DNA of 64,000 nucleotides, from positions 94,264,708 through 94,328,707 of the forward strand of contig OX104127.1 in the NCBI GenBank assembly GCA_944470555.2. Reading direction: 5' to 3'. Position 1 is the stretch's first letter. Each line of letters starts with the position of its first letter. The DNA comes from Heterobilharzia americana (taxonomy: Eukaryota > Platyhelminthes > Trematoda > Strigeidida > Schistosomatidae). Shown in pieces: positions 60,256 through 64,000 of this stretch. Below the pieces are notes generated by a model. It was not told where the DNA came from and made no database searches. It saw only the letters and a list, made by a program, of their open reading frames with translations. Made by a program: the position numbers and the translations under genes.

Positions 60256-63200
60256 CTAAAAAATAATCATATGAAAGTATTCAACGTAAAACGAGTGATC
60301 AAAGGAACGGAACTTGTTCTAAGTGCATAAGATTTACTACACACTTGGTTAAAATTAAACTGAAAACAATTCCTTTAAGTATAGATTTTTTCAACCAATG
60401 TCTATTTTTTGTGGGTGAATATGTATTTTCGGTAAATTCTCGTCAGGCTTTACCATTACATTGTTCAGCATAGTCATTTGATACTAACATGGTCAAATTA
60501 ACCCAGATATATGAAACAGACGATAACAATAAACCCAATAATAACAAAAACAAAATGTCGGAAAGTCTATATATTCTCAGTAGTCAGTCCTTGTAGGTGT
60601 GTGAGGGAAAAGTGCGTGTGCAGCGATAGATGTAAGTAAAATGATTGTCGCATAGCGATTAGATAATAAAATGTTACAATTACTAATCAATTTTTTGCCA
60701 GTGACTTTATCTGTGTGTCACAGGATGAAAATGAAAACACCACGTACAGATTTTCATCTCTAGTATTAACAAATTGTGCTCATTTTGTAAAATGAAATGA
60801 TTTTCCATTATATTGATATTTTATGCCATGTTACTGGTCCCATGAGCAATCACCTCAATAACTAACAAGAAATTTTTATGGGATAAATTACAAATATGGT
60901 AATACAGGGAATTTTTTCACAGAAAAAGTTCATAACTTATCCATTGGCCGATTAGTCGGTTCATACATGATCCAAAATAACACAGGATTTAGATGAGTTC
61001 AATTACGAAATTTAATGACAAAACAGTAAACTGCATTCTTGTTTTAAACTCTGTAAAGTATGTAGCACTGATTTGAAAGCAGTACACACTGAAAACAAGA
61101 AGTTTAACTACCTTTTCCATGATTTTGTTCTCTATAGCTGTATAGACAATATCTGATGTTCCGATATCCGTTAAGTTATGGATAATCCTTAATGGAGATG
61201 ACGAGAAAGGTGAAGCTAAGTGAAAATCAAGAAATTTTAAAAACGAAGAAATCTAGTCATTCCTATTTACCAACGTATCCCATAAATCTAAAGTTTTACC
61301 TAGCTAGAACAGCTCATACTGGTCAAGAAAATCTTGACTGGAATTGAGGATTTGATACGATATGGACATAAATATGGGAAACAAACCACAGATATAAACT
61401 CATTCCCATTACAATGTCCTGAAAAAAGTCCTCATTTACGTCTCTGCCTGCCTTAAGGGTTTATCTCTGGTTTCTGAATATCTAACCTACAGATTAGGCT
61501 TCCATTCCTTACCACTAAAACGTGTCAGATCACCTGCTCTTATGAAGTCAACTATTTTGTCCACTTAGTAGGCGCCGTTTCTACCAGGACGGCAGAACAC
61601 AGTCTATATGAAAGCAAATGAGTCCATGATATTTGAACACCTAATCAACACTGGTAAAACCGTAGGTGATTCTACATTTCAACTCGTTTACGTGGAAATT
61701 GAGCGAAGACGACATATTTCTGACTAGCTTGTAGTGAGGAAGCCTTTGACAAAAGAGTAAAGTAAAGAACTTTCACGTTCCACTGTACCTAAATTTCGTA
61801 ATTAAAAACTGGTTTTCACTGAGCCTCACTTTTTTTCACTACGTTTATTCAAAAAACTTTTGTAATTGACAATCAATGTAAGAAAATGCAAATGTACAAC
61901 TACAGAGAATGAATGCAAATACTAAAGGATAGCTATACCTGTTTTTCTTAATGCATTTCATACTCATTCACTATGATAGTAGATGAAATCCTACGAAAAG
62001 TACCCAAATAGTATGCTGATTTACAGCTGTATTGTATTTGGGAATACAACATACCTAACTACGACAAAAACATGGTATATGATGGCCGGGACCGTCATGT
62101 ACTGATAACTTGAGTAGGGCGGAAAAGACTTGACAATGGAAATGTAATCTAGCAGTCAAAGGCACGTTCGTGCACATGGTGATGAGTCCCATCTACTGAA
62201 GCCTAATCATACTGTCTAGACTCTCAAACCTCTGTGAGTAGAGCAGGACTCGAACCAATAGCCCGAGTCAACTGCCCATATCAATGTTATCCTACTAACA
62301 TTTTTCGACCTTCCCCAACACCCCATAGAAAATAATGTAATGTGACCTTGCTAACGGAGGAAAACTACAATGAGTATACTGTTTTAGATTTTTATGGTTG
62401 TCGCTATTTCCCTTTCAAGCATAACCTGGCAATTTCACAAGTAGTTTTAGTTGTTGCGTCGTAAAAAGTAAACAGATGTAGTAGAAATAATTGCCTCATT
62501 AACTGTCGAATTCAAATGTTTCTGCATATTTCGACTGCTCCCTTTTTTAGTATGCTTGGCAAGCTACTTGACCATGATTGTACAAATATCCAAAAATAAA
62601 TACTTCTTGTGATTAGCGTTTCAATGACTTCATGATCTGCTTTGCGGACAGGTCGAACACTGCATAGTGAACAGCCACACATTAACAACGGTGATCAAAA
62701 TGGCTGACAAACTAGTTCCGAAATTCGACCTTACGTAATTCGATGGTTTACATCTATGATCTGTAAGCCTACTCACCACTTTCAGTACTGACCAGAGTCA
62801 TGAAAATTGACTGAGACGATCTTGCTGTAAAGCAGCCATGGATGGATTATCTTTGCTATTTTAACAAATTCTTAGAACGCACAGATGACCTCACCTCCAG
62901 GGATTCCAGAAATTTTGAAACATTATTCATTTACTTGTTCTCCCTTATCTCACAACTCATTAGTTCGACTTAACGTCACTTCAACGTTTCCGAATATGCA
63001 GTGGCAACCTTTGGCAACATTAACTGATAAATTACTTGCGAGGTTCAACGTACGAATGTAAAACGTCTACTCAGTAGTTGTTTGTACATATAAATAATCG
63101 CTCTGATTATTCTTTCTAGTTACTTAATTCACAGGCATGTGTCATAAATCGAGACCGGATTTACAGATTCAGTTCTGAACTTGTCGCTCACTGGCTAAAA

Positions 63201-64000
63201 GTAGCGTTTCCATCACTGAACATTAGATGCAAATTCAATCTCAACTGTCACCATCGATTATCCAGCTGTTGGAAACGCGAAATCAAGACAGTAGGACGTC
63301 TGAATCACTGAAATGCTTATGAACATTCCGGAAATATACTGAGTCAAGCCGAAACCCTCCATTTTATCATTCGGGATATTGGGATGTTGGTCAGAAGCAT
63401 GTGCAAAAGTGCACCATTTACGGCTAGATTTCCTGGAATTTGAGAAGTTAGTAGCTATATGATTCAAATCAATGTGCCCAACTTCTCACGTTTCAAAGTT
63501 TGGACTTTCTGTCAATCTCAAACAATTGTTTTTTCTGACCGCATTCTGATCAGCAATGGACTGGATGGTTTGAAAAAACTTCGGCACCGAGTTAGTATGA
63601 TTGGTCGTATAACATGCACTTTATTTGTGTTACCCCGGCGTAGTGTCAGATTCATACTTATGAGAAGGATCTTCTAACCCAGCAAGATCGAGGCGTTGAG
63701 GAATAACACAAAATAATTGTTGATTTCGTCATTTGTTCTAATATACTACACCGAGGTAACACACGCAAAATACACCTGACAAATTGTTTCTTCTCCAATG
63801 TTTCTCTTGCTTATCTTCATACCTATATGGCATTTGCATGACAACAAGACTGCAAATACTCTCCAAATTTATGATATTCTGTAGAAAGAATGTTATGTAG
63901 CTACGACCACATTACCATCATCTGTGAGATAAATCAGGTTCGGAGAAAGCGAACAGAATGCCTCATTATAATCCTTAGATCATATTTACGTGATACAGTC
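60256..64000. other. Probable upstream intron of the AN1 gene; no exon recognised
   Basis: I searched the minus strand for the A20 finger pattern (C-x3-CGFYG... C-x2-C) and did not find it. The sequence is AT-rich with no recognised retroelement domain. It is either intron or, less likely, upstream flank with a diverged first exon. Confidence 0.4.
62225..62300 (-). repeat. tRNA-like SINE head
   Basis: On the minus strand, TTAGTAGGATAACATTGATA (A-box-like) is followed by TTGGTTCGAGTCCTGC (B box) with tRNA-like spacing. No acceptor stem was seen, so this is a tRNA-derived repeat rather than a tRNA gene. Confidence 0.45.

Noticed and set aside
1..64000. CRISPR arrays, bacterial operons, rRNA genes
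   Set aside because: None are present; the window is eukaryotic, repeat-rich DNA with spliced exons.

Overview
The window looks like AT-rich genomic DNA of a blood fluke (Schistosoma or a close schistosomatid). The main clue is a SINE-like repeat, present six times, with a tRNA-like promoter head and a hammerhead-ribozyme tail, the arrangement known for the schistosome Sm-alpha family. Abundant decayed RTE-like non-LTR elements and Penelope-like elements (PLEs), and GT-AG introns in the one recognisable gene, fit this. No bacterial-type genes or operons are present.

The only host gene I can assign with confidence is on the minus strand at about 54.27-60.26 kb. Its last three coding exons encode a ZFAND5/6-like AN1 zinc-finger protein. 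The N-terminal A20-finger exon was not found and probably lies beyond 64 kb. The 5.35-kb intron between the first two visible exons holds an RTE-like element interrupted by a younger, 5'-truncated related copy with a 12-bp target duplication. A Cys-rich, EGF-like minus-strand exon candidate lies about 210 bp past the AN1 stop codon.

The rest is mostly mobile DNA and unannotatable sequence. RTE family A: two near-complete minus-strand copies (2.8-6.1 and 33.4-36.6 kb) and one 5'-truncated plus copy (18.6-19.5 kb) with a perfect 10-bp target duplication. RTE-like family B: 14.5-16.5, 49.6-52.0, 56.6-59.1 (minus), 57.8-58.5 and a tail at 46.0-46.3 (minus). PLEs: 8.6-9.3, 11.0-11.85, 27.3-28.3, 28.4-29.8, 37.2-37.6 and 44.6-48.4 kb. 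Four of these PLE loci are built as inverted repeats; the largest has 642-bp arms that look about 99% identical around a heavily decayed interior. A small fold-back (MITE-like) family has four copies (7.9, 17.5, 24.1, 37.8 kb), and an unclassified dispersed repeat has two inverted copies (41.5 and 52.0 kb).

The notable themes are the recurrent inverted architecture of the PLEs, hammerhead motifs in the SINE copies (three with intact catalytic cores), patchwork identity between the two long family A copies, and the nested insertion inside the AN1 gene intron. All family assignments come from motif recognition by eye; no database search was run.
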